DNA from: Hypomyces perniciosus
Lineage: Eukaryota; Ascomycota; Sordariomycetes; Hypocreales; Hypocreaceae
Assembly: GCA_008477525.1 (NCBI GenBank)
Contig: SPDT01000003.1
Location: 2,170,001 to 2,234,000, forward strand
DNA length: 64,000 bases
Direction: 5' to 3'
Shown: positions 1 through 13,986 of the stretch, piece by piece
Layout of the letters: each line of letters starts with the position of its first letter
Position numbering within the stretch: the first letter of the stretch is position 1
Notes under the pieces: generated by a model
The model's input: the letters and a program-made list of their open reading frames with translations, nothing else
Database searches by the model: none
What the model was told of the DNA's origin: nothing
Program-made: the position numbers and the translations under genes

Positions 1-53
1 TCGACACTCTTGCTGATCCCAAGTTAGGTGGGAAAAGCTGTTGCTTAAATACA

Positions 54-65
54 TGAAAACTTGCT
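54..65. repeat. Left copy of the LINE target-site duplication
   Basis: The 12-mer TGAAAACTTGCT here is repeated exactly at 5978-5989, directly after the LINE poly(A) tail. The uninterrupted site is visible in the sister LTR near 17370-17405. Confidence 0.9.
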
Positions 66-3000
66 ACAGCTTCCCTCCTATATCTACAGGTACCCCTACC
101 TTTAGGTGCCTACTTACAGTAAAAATCACTACCTTTTAACTAGCTACTAAAAAAATACTTTTAAATCCCCTTTTACTTTTCTTAAGCCCTTTAAGTAAAA
201 TAGCAACCGCCTTTACCCTTTTAGACGCTTAACCTACTTAAATTACTACTACTACTAGGCTAGCAATAAACCTTTAAAACTAACGAGAGGCTACTTTAGC
301 TCTTTTAGGCATCGCAAACCTATTTGCACTACTTATTACACCTAAAAAGCGCTTAATTAAAGAAGTTTGCTTTAAAAACGCTAAAGCTTTAAAAATCAAC
401 TTTAGTAATAAAATCCTTAAACCTAGCCTTAAAGGAACAGCTAGCCTATATAAACCCTTTAATATATCTCTCTATAGCCGCTTAATAGAATAATATATAA
501 AAGAAAAAGTAATTTAAAATACTTATAAGAAAATATTATTAAATATATTTAAAGCTATTAATAATTACTTTATTATATTTAAAGGGAAATACTATAAAGC
601 TGCTGCTTTATAAGTTATAAAAGCCTTTTAAAAGTCTTTTATTAACTTTACTGCTATTTAATACTATAACCTAAAAGGTATTTTAACTTTTAAGGAATTA
701 GGCATTAATAATAATAATATTTAATATTTTAAGGCTATAAAAAAGTAAGCTTTTATTAGCTTATATAACTTTATAAGCTTTACTTTATTAAATAAAGATA
801 GCCTATTTTTACTTATTAGTAAACTAGGTAAAGGCTTTATAGTATTTTATATTAAAGCAGTTAAGTGAAGTATATAACCTATTAAAATCCCCCCCCCCCC
901 TTTTTGCAATAATTAAATAAAAAGAAAAGATAATAAAAATATTAAAAATAATTTAAAGAAAACCTTTAATAAAGATCCTGGCTTTAAAGCTTTTAATAAT
1001 AGGATTTTCCTTTAAATCCCTTTAAATTATATTTAAAGAAAGAATACTGCTATTAAGGCTAAAAGCAGTATTATTAAATTTTATAGACTTAACTATATAG
1101 ATATTATATATATATAAAAACTATATATAGGCTTTACTATTTAAATTAAAAATTAAAAATCCTGTAATAAACTTTTCTTTTTTAAATTAAAATTTACTAA
1201 AAAAGGGATAAAATTAAAGGAAGCAGAAAATTAATAAACTTTTATAATATAAAAAGTCCTTTATTATTTTATTAATATTAAAAGGATTTATTTTATTAAT
1301 TTTTTAATTACTATAAAAGTATAGCTTTAAGCTAAGTCTAGCGCCCCTTTTATTAAATATAAACTATTATAATATAAGGAAAATATTAACTTTTAAAACT
1401 GGATTATTTTATTTAAAGATAAAGTTAAATTTAGCTTTAGATTATTTAAATACTCTGCCCTTGCAAAACAGTTAATCTTAAAGGTATAAATTACTTAATA
1501 TAACTATTACCTAGGCTTTTATAACCTTAAGGCTTATAATTATATAAAATACTATAAAAAGTACAGTAGGTTATTATATAGAGAGTATATAAACCCTACA
1601 TAATATATTAACTGTAATAAACTTTATTTATTTATAGCGCTAAACTGTATAGTATATTTAAAATATAAAAATAGCAGGATTAAATAGCCTATTAAAAATT
1701 AACTTTAAGTTATTTAGAAATTTAAAATAATTAAGTTTATTAAAATATACCTAAATACTAGTATAAATAAACTTAAAGTAATCTTTTAAAGGATAACTTA
1801 AAATAAAAATACTTATATTTATATTTATTTTATAAGAGCTGCAGGAGTAATATAAAACCTATATATAAAGGGCACTTTTACTTTAGCCTTTTAAAGCTAA
1901 GATAAAAGGCCTACTATAAATAATAGTAAAGGTAAATTAATTGTTTTTACTTTAATGAAAAGCTCCTTTATACTTTAGCCTATAGGCCCTGTAAACCTTT
2001 ATTTAAACTAGACTCCTGCCTTATTGCAATTAATATTAAAAGTTTTAATAAAGTCCTTTATCTATATCTTATTAAATGCCTTATCTTTATTAAAGTTAGC
2101 TATTCAAGTTGCTAATAATAATACTAATATAGATATTAAATAAATAGTATACCTTAGTGATTAAACTGCTAAAAATATAGCCTTTAGGTCTTATAGGTAA
2201 ATATAAAATAAAAACTAAAATATTATAATACAATACTTTCTTTTATATAAAAGGGCGGCTTTAATATTATTTTAATATAAGAACTATAGGTAAAGTAAAA
2301 CTATACCTCCCTATATAGATAAATAAAAAATTACCTAAAGTATAAAACCTTTAACCCTTTAAAGGACTAGATATAAAACCCCCCTTTAATTTTTATATAT
2401 ATTAAAATCTCGCTTAACCTATTAGCGATTTAACTTTAACTAATTAGCCTTAAAGACTGTAATATACATTAGATATAAGTCTATAATTATATTATTATTA
2501 ATATTTACTGTAAGGCAATAAAAACTATTATAATAAATATTTTTAAAAGGTAAGGGCGCCCTTTTTTAAGAACTATTATAGCGGGGGACTTTAATATAAT
2601 ATACTAGACTTAGTAACCTGGCAGTAGGATTAATACTGTGGAAACTAAATAAAAGAATAGGTAAAAGGAGTAGGTCTCTTTCCCTGCTTTATTAATATAT
2701 TAACTAACTAATACAGTAATATAATCAACTTAATCTTTATTAATATAATTATTTAAATAATAATAGATAAATAATTAAACATAAAGTTAAATTACTTTAT
2801 ATTTATTACTACTTTACTAGACCTAATAGCCCTGTTAACTATTAAAGGCAAGCTTTATATCCTATTTAAATCCCTTTTAAACTTTAATTAATTTATATAT
2901 AGCTATAAATCCTATTTACTAGACCTAGACTTTAATAGTGCTATATAAAAAGACCTAGATAAAGCGGCCTAAACTTTATAAAACCTTTTTATTACTATTA

Positions 3001-5977
3001 TAATAAATACTAGGAAAAAAAGGCATTAAAATAGCTATAGCGCTTTATAGTAAAATTATAACTGCAGAGAGGTATAAAAGGCTATAATAGTAATTATTAA
3101 TGCATTTAAGGAAAGAGAAGCTATTAAAAGACCTTATATATAACTATCTCGCGAAAGAAATTAGCCTATTAAAACTTAATTATTATTGCAGTAAAACTAG
3201 GTAAAGGTATATTTTAAGTAGTTAAATAAAGGAAAGCTATTAATTGGTTTTAACTATTACTTTTAATAAATAGGGACTATTAAATTATAAACTTAATAGA
3301 TAAAGCTGCCTTCCTATAAAGGATAGTTCTTAAATATAAAAAAGTATTTAAAGATATTAATAACCTTTAGGATTATTTAGTTTACCCCTTTAAAAATATT
3401 GTATAGAATAAAGAACTAAGTAAAGAAAAAGTAATAAAAGCTATTACTAAAATAAAGAATACTGCCTTTAAAATAGATGGGATTTTAGTAAAACTTTTTA
3501 AAATAGCCTGGCTAGTAGTCTATAATTTTATATATAAGCTTTTTAAAAGATATTTAAAGATTAAATATTACCTAGCCCTTTTCTAAAATATTAAAGTAAC
3601 CTTTATATTTAAGCTAAATAAATTAAATTACTTTATATATAAAGCTTAACAGCTAATCTTACTTTTATTATATATAGGCAAAGGCTTAAAAAGGCTATTA
3701 GTGTAAAAGATTATAAAAGATATATTTAAGTATAAAATACTTTTAAAGTAATATTTTAAAGCTTTATTAAAAAAGAGCGCTATAAACCTCTTTACTTATT
3801 TTATTTATAATATAACATTAATATTTTTTAAAGGAAAAGAAATATTAATCTTTACCTTTAATATTTTAAGAGTTTTTAATATTATAATAAAAAACTGTAT
3901 AACCTTTTAACTTAAAGAACAAAGGTAGTTAAATTAGTGTATTAAATAAGTAAAGTCTTTTTTAAATAACTATATAGTCTTTATTTAAAAAAAGGACAGT
4001 ATTACTTTCCTTTACAGTAAACTTGAATATAAAACTCTTTAAAAATCCCCTTTTTTATTAATTTTATTTATATTATATATCGCTTTACTTTTAAGAATAG
4101 GATAGGCTAGTAATAAATACTTTAGCTATACAGATAATATTGCCTTCCTAGCTATAGGCCTTTATATAGGCTATACTTTAATAATATTATAAAATAAATT
4201 AAATAAAGTAGTTTTATAAGGCTAGGAAAATATAATCTTTTTTACTTTAAATAAAGCTAAACTCCTTTACTTTTATAAAAGATATAGACTTAATCTTTAA
4301 TACTTAGTTATATTAAAAAGAAAATAGGTTAACTTTAAAAAATATACAAAATAGTTTAGTATTATTTTTAACTTTAAGCTATTATTTAAAAAATATATAG
4401 AGATTTAAGCAGGTAAAGCTTTAAAGACAGCTAACTTCTTTAAAAGTTTTAATAAAACCTAAAAAGGCTCCCCTTTTAATATAATAGCTATAGCAGTTAA
4501 GGTTTATATATTATTAATTGCTTTATATAGTATAAAGGTATAGTAGCCTGGCTTAAAGAAAGAATTTAAAAGTAATTTAAATAAGATAGTAAATATAAGC
4601 ATTAATAACTTTACAGTAAAACTAAATAAAGCCTTTAAAACTGCAGCCTATATTATCTTTTTAGTTTAAAAGATTACCCCTATTCTAGTATTTTATAAAA
4701 AGTCTAGTATCTTGCCTATATTTATAATATTTGCTTAAATAAAGCTAAAAGATTTTATTTAATTTACAAGCCTAAACTATTTTTATTTACTGGCTAATAG
4801 GATTAATAAACTAATTATTTAGCTTTTTATAATATATTTATAAAAGATAGCTAAATGTATTAGTAGGTTTATTTAATTTACTTTTTTTTACCTATAAACC
4901 CTATTTTATGAAAGCTAGCCTAAGTTTTAAAATACTTAAAAAAAAGATAGCTATATAAAAGTACTTTAAACTAATAGATTTAATACCAGCCTTAACAGTT
5001 ATAGTTTACTTAAATAGCTTTTAACTTAATAAGAAAATAAAATAAAAAGCAGTAGTATACTATAAAGCTAAAGTCTATAAAAACTGTAGGCTATTTATTA
5101 ATATAGAGGTTTATAATATAGATATTATAAAAGCTATTAAAGTAATTAAAATAATAGCTAGATTTATAAAAAATAACTTTAAAGTTAATAAAATTTCTTT
5201 TTTTTTAATAATATATTAATAGTTAAAGGCCTATTAAGTAAAGCTTTAATTGTATTATAAAAAGAGTTTATATAGTTTTAATATATAATAGAAAAGATAT
5301 ACCCCTGTAAAGTATTTATTTCTTAAGTGCTAGGCTATAAGGATATATAAAGTAATAAAATAATAAATAAATTAATAAAAAAAGGGATAGTTTATAACCT
5401 CCCCTTTTAAAGGTAAAGCACTTTAGTATATATTAAATGCTAAGTAAAAGCAGAAAGAATAACCCTTTAGGAAAAGTATTAAGACGCAAATGCCCTAAAA
5501 AATTATTAACTATAAAGCCTAGGAGCACCTATAAATCCTTTAAAATTAAAACTCTTTTAATTTATTTTATATAAACTGCTAGCAGAAAAGTCTAATTATA
5601 GAGACTTTTAAAGCTACTATAACCATTTTAGCTTTAATATGTAATCCTATTATAAATACAGTTCCTTTAAAGAGCTAAAGCACTTTACTAAATATTATAT
5701 AATAAAGAGCTTCTTCTTTAAAATATTAAAAGGTAAAAGACTAATTATATACCTATTAAAACTTAAAAGGAGTAAGGCTTTTTAAAAGCTGGTAAAGGAG
5801 GTAAACCTATATAGCCCCCTTTTATAAAATATAGATTAAGAATATATTAAAACTTTCCTTTATCCAGTGAAATATAGCGAACAGGGTCTAAACCCCTAGC
5901 TTTTACTGACCTATTGCCTAAATAAAGCTGTTATACTTAGATATAAAGTAGTTATAAATAGTACTAAAAAAAAAAAT
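66..5977 (+). mobile_element. Tad1-like LINE (non-LTR) retrotransposon, RIP-degraded
   Basis: About 5.9 kb, complete in length, bounded by a 12-bp target duplication and ending in 11 A residues (5966-5976). Conceptual reading of the plus strand, ignoring stops, shows the clade's order: a gag-like part with zinc-knuckle cysteines mostly turned to Tyr (about 1470-1660); an APE-type endonuclease with A-G-D-F-N (about 2578-2596); a reverse transcriptase with the I-G-K-G-L-x-R-L-L block (about 3675-3705) and F-S-Y-T-D-N-I-A for the usual Y-A-D-D site (4119-4142); and an RNase H domain (about 5040-5510) ending in a degraded G-N-E-x-A-D-x-L-A-K motif. Ala-to-Thr and Asp-to-Asn at the active site are G-to-A changes as RIP makes. 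No intact frame remains. A run of ten C at 891-900 is unusual for so AT-rich a stretch. Confidence 0.88.
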
Positions 5978-5989
5978 TGAAAACTTGCT
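5978..5989. repeat. Right copy of the LINE target-site duplication
   Basis: Exact second copy of TGAAAACTTGCT following the poly(A) tail; pairs with 54-65. Confidence 0.9.
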
Positions 5990-6153
5990 AATTAATTGAT
6001 TATAACCACCCGGATCTAGGAAAACTAGCTGTTATGATATTGTTATTAACTTATAGATCCGGCTATTATTGCAAGCTAGTTGGGAATTAAGGAATGTTTA
6101 TTGGAATAAAGGAATATACTGTAATATAAAACTATCTGTTATTAAGGTTAATA

Positions 6154-7135
6154 TACCCCCTTAAGTTAAACGATATTTAGACTGTTAATAAGAACAGTAA
6201 AGTGATAGTTATTGAATTGCTTATTAAAAGGAATAATAGAATGATAACTGTTTAAAGAACTAGACTAGTCTATATCTAAGTCTTCCTAGGCTTTAAAAAC
6301 ACTGCGTATATCGATAAGACCTAATTGTTTGATAAAGCGCTTAAATTTCTAATTTAGAAAGACTTTAATTAATCTATTAGCAATTATTTAATTAATTAAA
6401 GTATATACTACTTTATATAATTTTTATTAATAAGTTTAATGAGCCTAGCAGCTATATATATTAATATACTTAAGCTGTATTTTTAGCTAGGGCTAGTCTG
6501 GCTTTAATAGCCTGATTGTTTAATAGTTATTATATTTAATAACTAATTAGTTATTTAGTTAGAGCGTTATTTAGTCTATTAGTCGTTAAATTGCAATAGC
6601 TTCCTTTACTATATAATTAAAGGCAAGAAGCTTGGCTTTAGTTAATAATATTATAACTATTGGTTATTTACCAGCTTTCCAGCTAATTAGTCCGCTGAAT
6701 AGGATTATAATATATCCTTATAATAACTTCCTGGTTTAAGGATTGTCTGCGAAAGCGGTGTCAGAAGCAATTCAAAGATCCCTTATACTAGGGCTTAGTC
6801 CCTTACTTAGTTATACTGTATTAATGCGGCCATTAAATTTAATAGCTAGATATTGTATTGACTAAAGGTATTTTAATAGCTTAATAGCGAGATTAATATA
6901 TTAGTCTAATAGGTTAAGCAGGAATTCAGCTAGCTTGGCTGTTAGCTTAGCTATATTTAGTCTTATAATAACTATTATATAGTTAATAGATCTTATCTTC
7001 TATTAATATAGAAGCATTATATTCTTAGGAGCTTAGTTTTCCTGTTATTTTAATTTATTAAAAGGGAATAGGCTGCCTTTAAAGTGTTTTTTTTATTAAT
7101 CTAGAATCAGTTAGCGATTTTTTTAATATACTTAT
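6154..7135 (-). mobile_element. 3' part of Copia A internal region (RNase H end of pol and 3' leader)
   Basis: Lies between the left LTR of A and Copia B. On the minus strand the segment next to 7135 continues the Copia pol frame that leaves off at 14258, which fixes it as the RNase H side of A. It has numerous stops. The last five bases, 7131-7135 (CTTAT), are the left target duplication of Copia B. Confidence 0.7.
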
Positions 7136-7401
7136 TGTTGGGTTGAGTAGGCCGGGGCCCTACTGCTTGCCGGCGCTAGGGAGCTCTTATCTGCTATATA
7201 AGCAGATACAAGCTGACATATACACTGCGTAAGCGATATATTAGACTATGCAGGCGCTTCATAAGCGCCTGCATACAGCTTCTTCTTTATATTAGCTATA
7301 TATATATATAGCGAGGCCACTACAGTATATTCTCTTTTATAGAATTAAGCTTTATTTCCTATCTCTCTATACTCTATATAGCTATACTGCGCTCCGCTAC
7401 A
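7136..7401 (+). repeat. 5' LTR of Copia B
   Basis: 266 bp, starts TGTTGGG and ends CTACA. The next bases, GTTATAAGCC, recur after the LTR ends of two other Copia copies here (34175 and about 42913) and are therefore the likely primer-binding site. CACA and TGTG steps kept in the 3' LTR are TATA here, so this copy took far more RIP. Confidence 0.9.
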
Positions 7402-10400
7402 GTTATAAGCCTAGGTAGTAACTATTAGAGTTACTAGAAACTTCTACTTTAATATTATATCTCTCCCTATACCCTTTACCCTCGCCTTTAAGCTATTAAA
7501 GCTATCTTTTATAATAAATAGTGCAAGGGATATTGCTTTTATAAAGCTAAAATTAATAGTCTAGTAAATTAAATAGATTACTATTCTAACCAACTATATA
7601 ACTACTATTAAAGTTTAAAACAGGATTAATTTTAATTTCCCTAATTAGCCGAATAAATATTTCCTTACTATTAGGCCATTTACTTTAATAAAAGTAAAGG
7701 AGTATATAGTATAAGAGTTTAGTTTTAATACCTCTGCAGCAGATATCTCTATTTACTATAATAGTATACTTTAAAAGTATTAATTTAATATTACTTTAAA
7801 TAAAGAAAAGAGGAAGGCTAGCGATACAATTCTAAATTAAATCTAAAAAACGGTTAACTCCAGCATCTATACTTTAATCTTAGCAGACCTTAAAGCCGCG
7901 GCCTTAGCCTCTGCTACTATTAAAGCAGCCTATAAGAATAATAGGGACTTTAATGCTAAGTTTACTATTCGCTAAATCGTTAAAAAGCTTAAAGATTAAC
8001 TAGCTTTTTGCGAAGATATAATATATAAAGAAGTATATTTATTTTATTAATATATACTGTATAAAGCAGAGTATAGGAATATTAGGCTAAAAGTATAGTA
8101 TATTTACTAAATATATATTTACGCGAATATAGTAAAGTATAAGCTTTTAAAGGTTATAGGAATAGTTTCTTAAATAGCTTTCTTTAAAGCTATTAGAATA
8201 TACTTTACTTTAAATTTCACTGCCTACTATTTATATTATATAGACAGCCTAATTAAAAGTAGTAAAATAAATAAAATCTTCTCTATTAATTAGCTTAGAT
8301 AGCTTTTCTTAAATACTTTAAAGAATATAAAGAATTATATTTATAGCTTTTATACAATATTTAGTAACTGCTCTAATAATATAATAGGCAATAGTAATAT
8401 ATACTTAAAGCCTCCTATTAGTAAAAAGTGCCTTTATAAACCTAAAAGGTATACTTAGCCTTTAAATAACTATAGTAAAGTATATACTGCATTTACTGGA
8501 AAGCCTAATAAAAAAGGGAAATATACTTTTATACTTAAATAGGCTATAGAGATTTGCGCGCGCCTGTAAAAAGATAATAGTAGGTTACCTGTAAAAAGCT
8601 TAGTAAAAGGGGTATTAACTTTACTGCCTTAATATAAGGGAAAACAGCCTTAACCGTTATAGCTGCTTTAATCTCTTTAAACCTAATTAATAAAGAAAAT
8701 ACAAGCCCTGCAGTATACTTAATAAGCATATTAATATACATTAATATATAGGATATACTTTACTACCTCTTTTAAAGTACCCTTTTTAATATATATAATG
8801 CTATTTATCTTATAAATAGTAGGAATTACTTTATTCCTAGCTCCTTTATCTTAAATGCAGAAAAGGATTATATTAAAGTAAAAGGAGCTAACTATTTAAT
8901 AGTTAAAAGAGGTTATTATCTGCTAAAGGATACTCTTTATAATTTATATTAGAAAATAATATGTTTTATTAAGCTTTTAAATATAGCTATAGTTAAAGGA
9001 TTTTATATTAATATTATATTTGTATTAAAGCTTTAGAAAGCAGGGATTTAGCTAATAAAGTATAATAATATACTTTACATTAATATAGCCAGTTTAAATA
9101 CTATTATAAGGAAAGTAAAGTATAAGTATAATCATTTATTTTATTAATATAAGCCTTTATTGCTTTATATTGCCTTTATCTTTAAGTATACTATACTAAA
9201 TAGCTTAACAGCTCTTTTTATTTTTCTTAATATAGACTATAGCATTTATATAGCATTAAAAAGTAGGAGAAAACTAATATATAATCCCCTAATACTATAA
9301 TATAACTCTAAATAACTCTAGCATCTATAATTAGGATATTTAGGCCTAAAAGCACTTAAAGCGCTTATAAAGAATATAAGGAATATATATATTAAAGGAA
9401 CTACATATATAGAATATAAGGCTTATACTTTTATATACGCAAAACAGGTTATCTCTTGCAGACTATCTAATAAATAAACACTAAAACTATTCTTTAAAGT
9501 ATACTAGGATCTTTAAAACTATCTTAAAGGCTATAATAAAGATAACTAGCTTTTAATACTTAAAGAAAAATATACTATATAGCTATATATACGCCTTTTA
9601 CTAAATAAAAAATAGGAAATTGTTTTTAATACTTTATTTAACATTATAAATATAGTAAAGATATAATATAATGTCTCTATATACTTTTTTAGGTAAGATA
9701 ATAAGAAAGCTATAATTATAGTTAAAAGCTTATTATGCTTTTAGATTTAGGTTAATATAGAGGGTATTATCTTAAAGCTTGCCCTTTCCTATATATATAA
9801 GCTAAACAGCGCTTTAGAACAGGCAGGTTAGGAAGTTATAAATAAGTCGATTAAAATACTGGAAGCTATAGGTCTTTTAATTAACTTATAGCCTAAAAGC
9901 GCAAAAGCTGCAGCGTATATTATTAATATAAATCCTATATACAGCCTTAATATAATATTACCTATTAACAAATTAAAGTAATAGTTCCGCGACTTTACGC
10001 CCTTTCCAATAAAGGAGCCTTCTGCAGATTTACAGCCAGATTAAAGCAGGCTCTATATATATAACTACCGCGCCTATATACTAAATAAAGACTATAAAGC
10101 TAGCTAGAAAAAAAGAGAATTTAAAACTAAGCCTAAAGGGCTAATTAAATATTTTATTAGCTATACTATAAATAATATATATTATATTTAGTTACCTTGC
10201 CTAGTAAAGGTAATTATTATAAAGAATATATAGTTTAATAAAACTAGCTTCTTTAATAGCTATAAAGAGATCGCGGATAAGCTGTCTATAGTTAAGTTAA
10301 ATAAACTATTTAATAAAGTTAAAGAAAATAAGCTAGAATTTAAACTCTTCTTTATATATATTCCTACAGTAAAAAATACCTTTATAGGTAATATAGAAAA

Positions 10401-13154
10401 AGAGAGTATATTTTTAAGGGTAGTAGAGATATAAAGCATTAAAGACAGTTTAATAAACGCTTTAAATAAGCTATTAGCGTACTTAAAAGGACCTTTTAAT
10501 CTTTAAATACTAAAGGCTACCCTAGAATAGTTAATCTCTATAGATAATATTAGCGTATTAATAGGAACCCTAGGCAATGCTTTAGCGAGTAACCTACCCC
10601 TCTTTACAGAAAGGGATATAGCAGAAGAATAGCCTTATATATTAAAGGTATATAACCTAATAAAAGAGGATAGTCTACTAAAGCTAAAAGTAAACCAGTA
10701 TATAAAAGACTTACCTATTTCTATAAAAGAAAAGCAGACCTTTAAAGAAATACTAGCTAATAATCCCTTAAATGGCAGAGCAGTAGTTAATACTTACAGG
10801 AGTTTAAAACTTTAAAAGAAATAACCTGCGAAAAAGGTTAATAAATACCTCCTAGTATATAAAACTAAAACGCGCACTTTAAATACTACTTTTAAAGATA
10901 ATAAGCTTAATATATACTTAATAATTACTAGGCTTTTTAGTTTAATACTATATTAACTGCTGCCTAATTAATAGAAGCTAATAAATAATAAATTAAAAAG
11001 CGCGGAAATAGTATTTACTGTTTTTAATATAGTAATAAACTATAAATCTTCCTTTTAGAAAAGTATAGCTTTTAATAAATTAATTATTTACTAGGAAAAC
11101 TTAATGAAACCGCTAAAAGATTAAAAGGAGCTTATAAAATATCTATTTAAAGATAGGTTTAAGTAAACTGCATATAATAAAATTAACTTTCTGCGCGCAA
11201 AAGGGACCTAGCAAGAGATATTATATTTAAAGGCGATAATAAAGCTATTACCAGTATATTAGGTTTTTACTTATAAGTTTAATTAAAATAGAAATCTAAA
11301 ATACTGTAAAGTTTATTTTATAGTTTATAGGGATTTAAAAAAGCACTTTACTATAGAGAGTATATATACAGTTATATTAGCAGCGCGTTCTTTTTATATA
11401 TTTATTACTTTTATAGTAAAATTCAACTATAAGTTAAAGCAGTATAATATTAAAAATACTTTTCTTAACGCTTTAAAGGATAAAAACTTAAAACTAGTTA
11501 TATATAAGCTCCCTAAGGGTTTTAAATAGCTGAATATCTATCTAAAGCTTGCAAAAGCCTTATATAGCTTAAAAGACTCGCTAAAGCTATAGTTTAATAA
11601 ACTATCTTTAACTTTAAAGTAATAAAAGTTAATCTTAAACTTTAAAGAGCCTTATCTCTTTTATAATAAAGCTTAGAAAATCTTTATTATATTCTATATA
11701 AATAATATCTTAATTATATATTATTATAATAATAAAGCTCTTTATATTAAACTATTGAATGCTTTAAAAGCGAAGTATAAGCTTTATAGTAAAGGAGATA
11801 CACAGTAGTTTTTAAAGATTAAAATTACCTGCAACTATATAAAGTATAGGATATACCTTTCCTATAAAACCTATCTTAAAAAAATTGCAAAATGATTTAG
11901 GCTTAATAAAAGAATATAGTTTTTTATAATTCTAATACCTATTATAAAGCTTTAGAAAAGTATATTGTAAGCTTTAAAAGTAACTATTAAAATATATTAA
12001 AAGAAAGTAAGATTAATACTCTATACAGCTATTATAATAAGGCTTAATATAGCTGATAGCGCCTTAGCTTTATTATAGTTTTTAATTAACCTTAGTAAAA
12101 AGCACTTTAAAGCAGTTAATTAACGAATCTGCTATTTATATATATAGCGTTTTTTAGCTTTTTAATATAAAGGGCGCAGGGAAATATAGGTTTTAACTGC
12201 TTTAAGTAATACTTCCTTTACTAATAATATAAATATTTAAAGATTATTTTAGGGGTATTTTATTATACCTTTTTCAAGCTTTATTTTATAAAATATAATA
12301 CGCTAAAGTACTATTAATATATTTATAATAGAAGCTAAGCTATTTACTTTTACTTAAATAATAAAAGAGGCTATAGGTTTATATTACTTTTTCTAAGAGA
12401 TAAAGTTTAACCCTGGCGCTAATTAAAATATTAATTATAACAATTAACTAACTATATACCTTATAATCAAAGAAAGTACGTAAATTAATACTCGCCTGCA
12501 TTATATTAATACATAAAATATATAGCTTTAACAGGAATACTAGAAAAGATTATTTATAGTTTTTTATCTTTCTATTAACCTTATACCTACTAATAGGCTT
12601 ACTAAAGCCCTACTATAATAGCGCTTTAAATACTTTAAAGTACTATTAAACTTAGCAAATATATAATTACTAGAATAGAATATATAAAAATACAGGAAAC
12701 CGGTTAATTTTGGCCTATAAGCTATATACTATAAAGGGCATATTCTATTACTGCAATAACTATTCTCTAAAAGCTTTCTAGCCCTCGCGCGCCTGCGCAT
12801 AAAGGGCGTCATTATCGTTATTGCTGCTGCCTAAAGCAGCAGCCTCCTTAAAGTAAACTAAGTTCTCCTCCTCTAACAGGTCAAATTAAAGGCGCAATGC
12901 CTTTTTACACTAGGTTACTATCTAATTATATAAGCTTATAAGCGTATAAAGAAAAGAGAGTATATTTACTTAGTTATCCTCTTTACTTACAGCTTAAAAG
13001 AGCTAGCATACAATTCGTGCAAGTATTAAACAACTGCAAAGTATATAATTAAATAAAGTAATACAGGCAAATTAAAGAGGAGTTTATTAAAGGTATATTA
13101 GTGATTACTATTAAAGTAAGTAGCGCATTGCTAAAAGCGGGCAATGGAAATATA

Positions 13155-13508
13155 CTAGGAGAAGTCTTTTTTACCAGCAATTGCCGACTTTAGACAACCC
13201 TCATAAAAAGGGGATAACAGCACAGCAGTAAAGGTAGCGGCAGTAGCAGAGGCAGAAGCAGAGGCAACCGCAGGAGCAGCCACCAGAGCAGCAGCAACAG
13301 GGGCAGGGGCTAGAGCAGAAGCAATAACTGCCTCAGCAGCGAGGCATACTTTACGAGCAACAGCCAAGCGTGCATTAAAAGCAGCAAGAGCCGCAATACG
13401 CCTTGCAGGAGTAGGAGCAGGAGCCAGAGCAGGAGCCGGCGCAAAAGCAGGAGCAGTAATAGGTATAGCCGCTCGGCCAGCCAAGCGACTAACGCCGCGA
13501 CAAGCCAC
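13155..13508. repeat. GC-rich GCA/GGAGCA-type repeat in the 3' untranslated part of Copia B
   Basis: Between the end of pol and the right LTR lies an imperfect run of GCA, GAG, GGA and AGC triplets (densest about 13226-13470). It reads as Ala-rich on either strand, including an open minus-strand frame of 117 codons, and is followed by a TTA/ATG-rich microsatellite (about 13630-13690). I regard the open frame as a by-product of the triplet repeat, not a gene. It is notable because CpA steps survive here whereas the rest of the element has lost them. Confidence 0.6.
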
Positions 13509-13986
13509 CTTTAAGGGGCGACCATAACCACGCTTTACCGATAAGGTATTCTTCTTCTGCGATTTTACTGTTAACTAATAAACACACAGCGCAAAGGGAA
13601 TTAGTCGGAAGTATAATACTTACAGCGGGGGCTATATTACTGTTAATGTTATTGTTGATGTTAATGATAATGATGTTAATAACTGAAGAAGAAGAGTAAG
13701 GAATAAAAGCTAGGGGGGCAGCTAATATACCCATTCTAGCTATTCAGGACCGATTCACCTACTTGGGAGCTTTATTATTTAACTTCCTATTATCACAGAA
13801 TAATAATAGCTATAGCGCTTATATTCCTTTCACCTCTATAACAGAATATCGATACGTGTTTACAATAAGGAGCTTCTGACTAAGTAAAAGAGGCTCTAGG
13901 AGCGCGGCTAGACAGTCACAATACTATAAATAAACTAGGATAGCAGTCAATAAGGCACTGGGAATAGCCTCATTAACTGGGGGGTG

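Larger units (their letters stand above)
1..6153 (-). repeat. Left LTR (3' LTR) of Copia A, split by a LINE
   Basis: Bases 1-65 and 5990-6153 together make about 229 bp that align end to end with the right LTR at about 17322-17552, with differences almost only C/T and G/A. The break is the LINE insertion at 66-5977. Confidence 0.85.

Noticed and set aside
8544..8741. 65-codon minus-strand open frame in Copia B
   Set aside because: Antisense to the plus-strand gag region of a RIP-degraded element; chance frame in AT-rich DNA.
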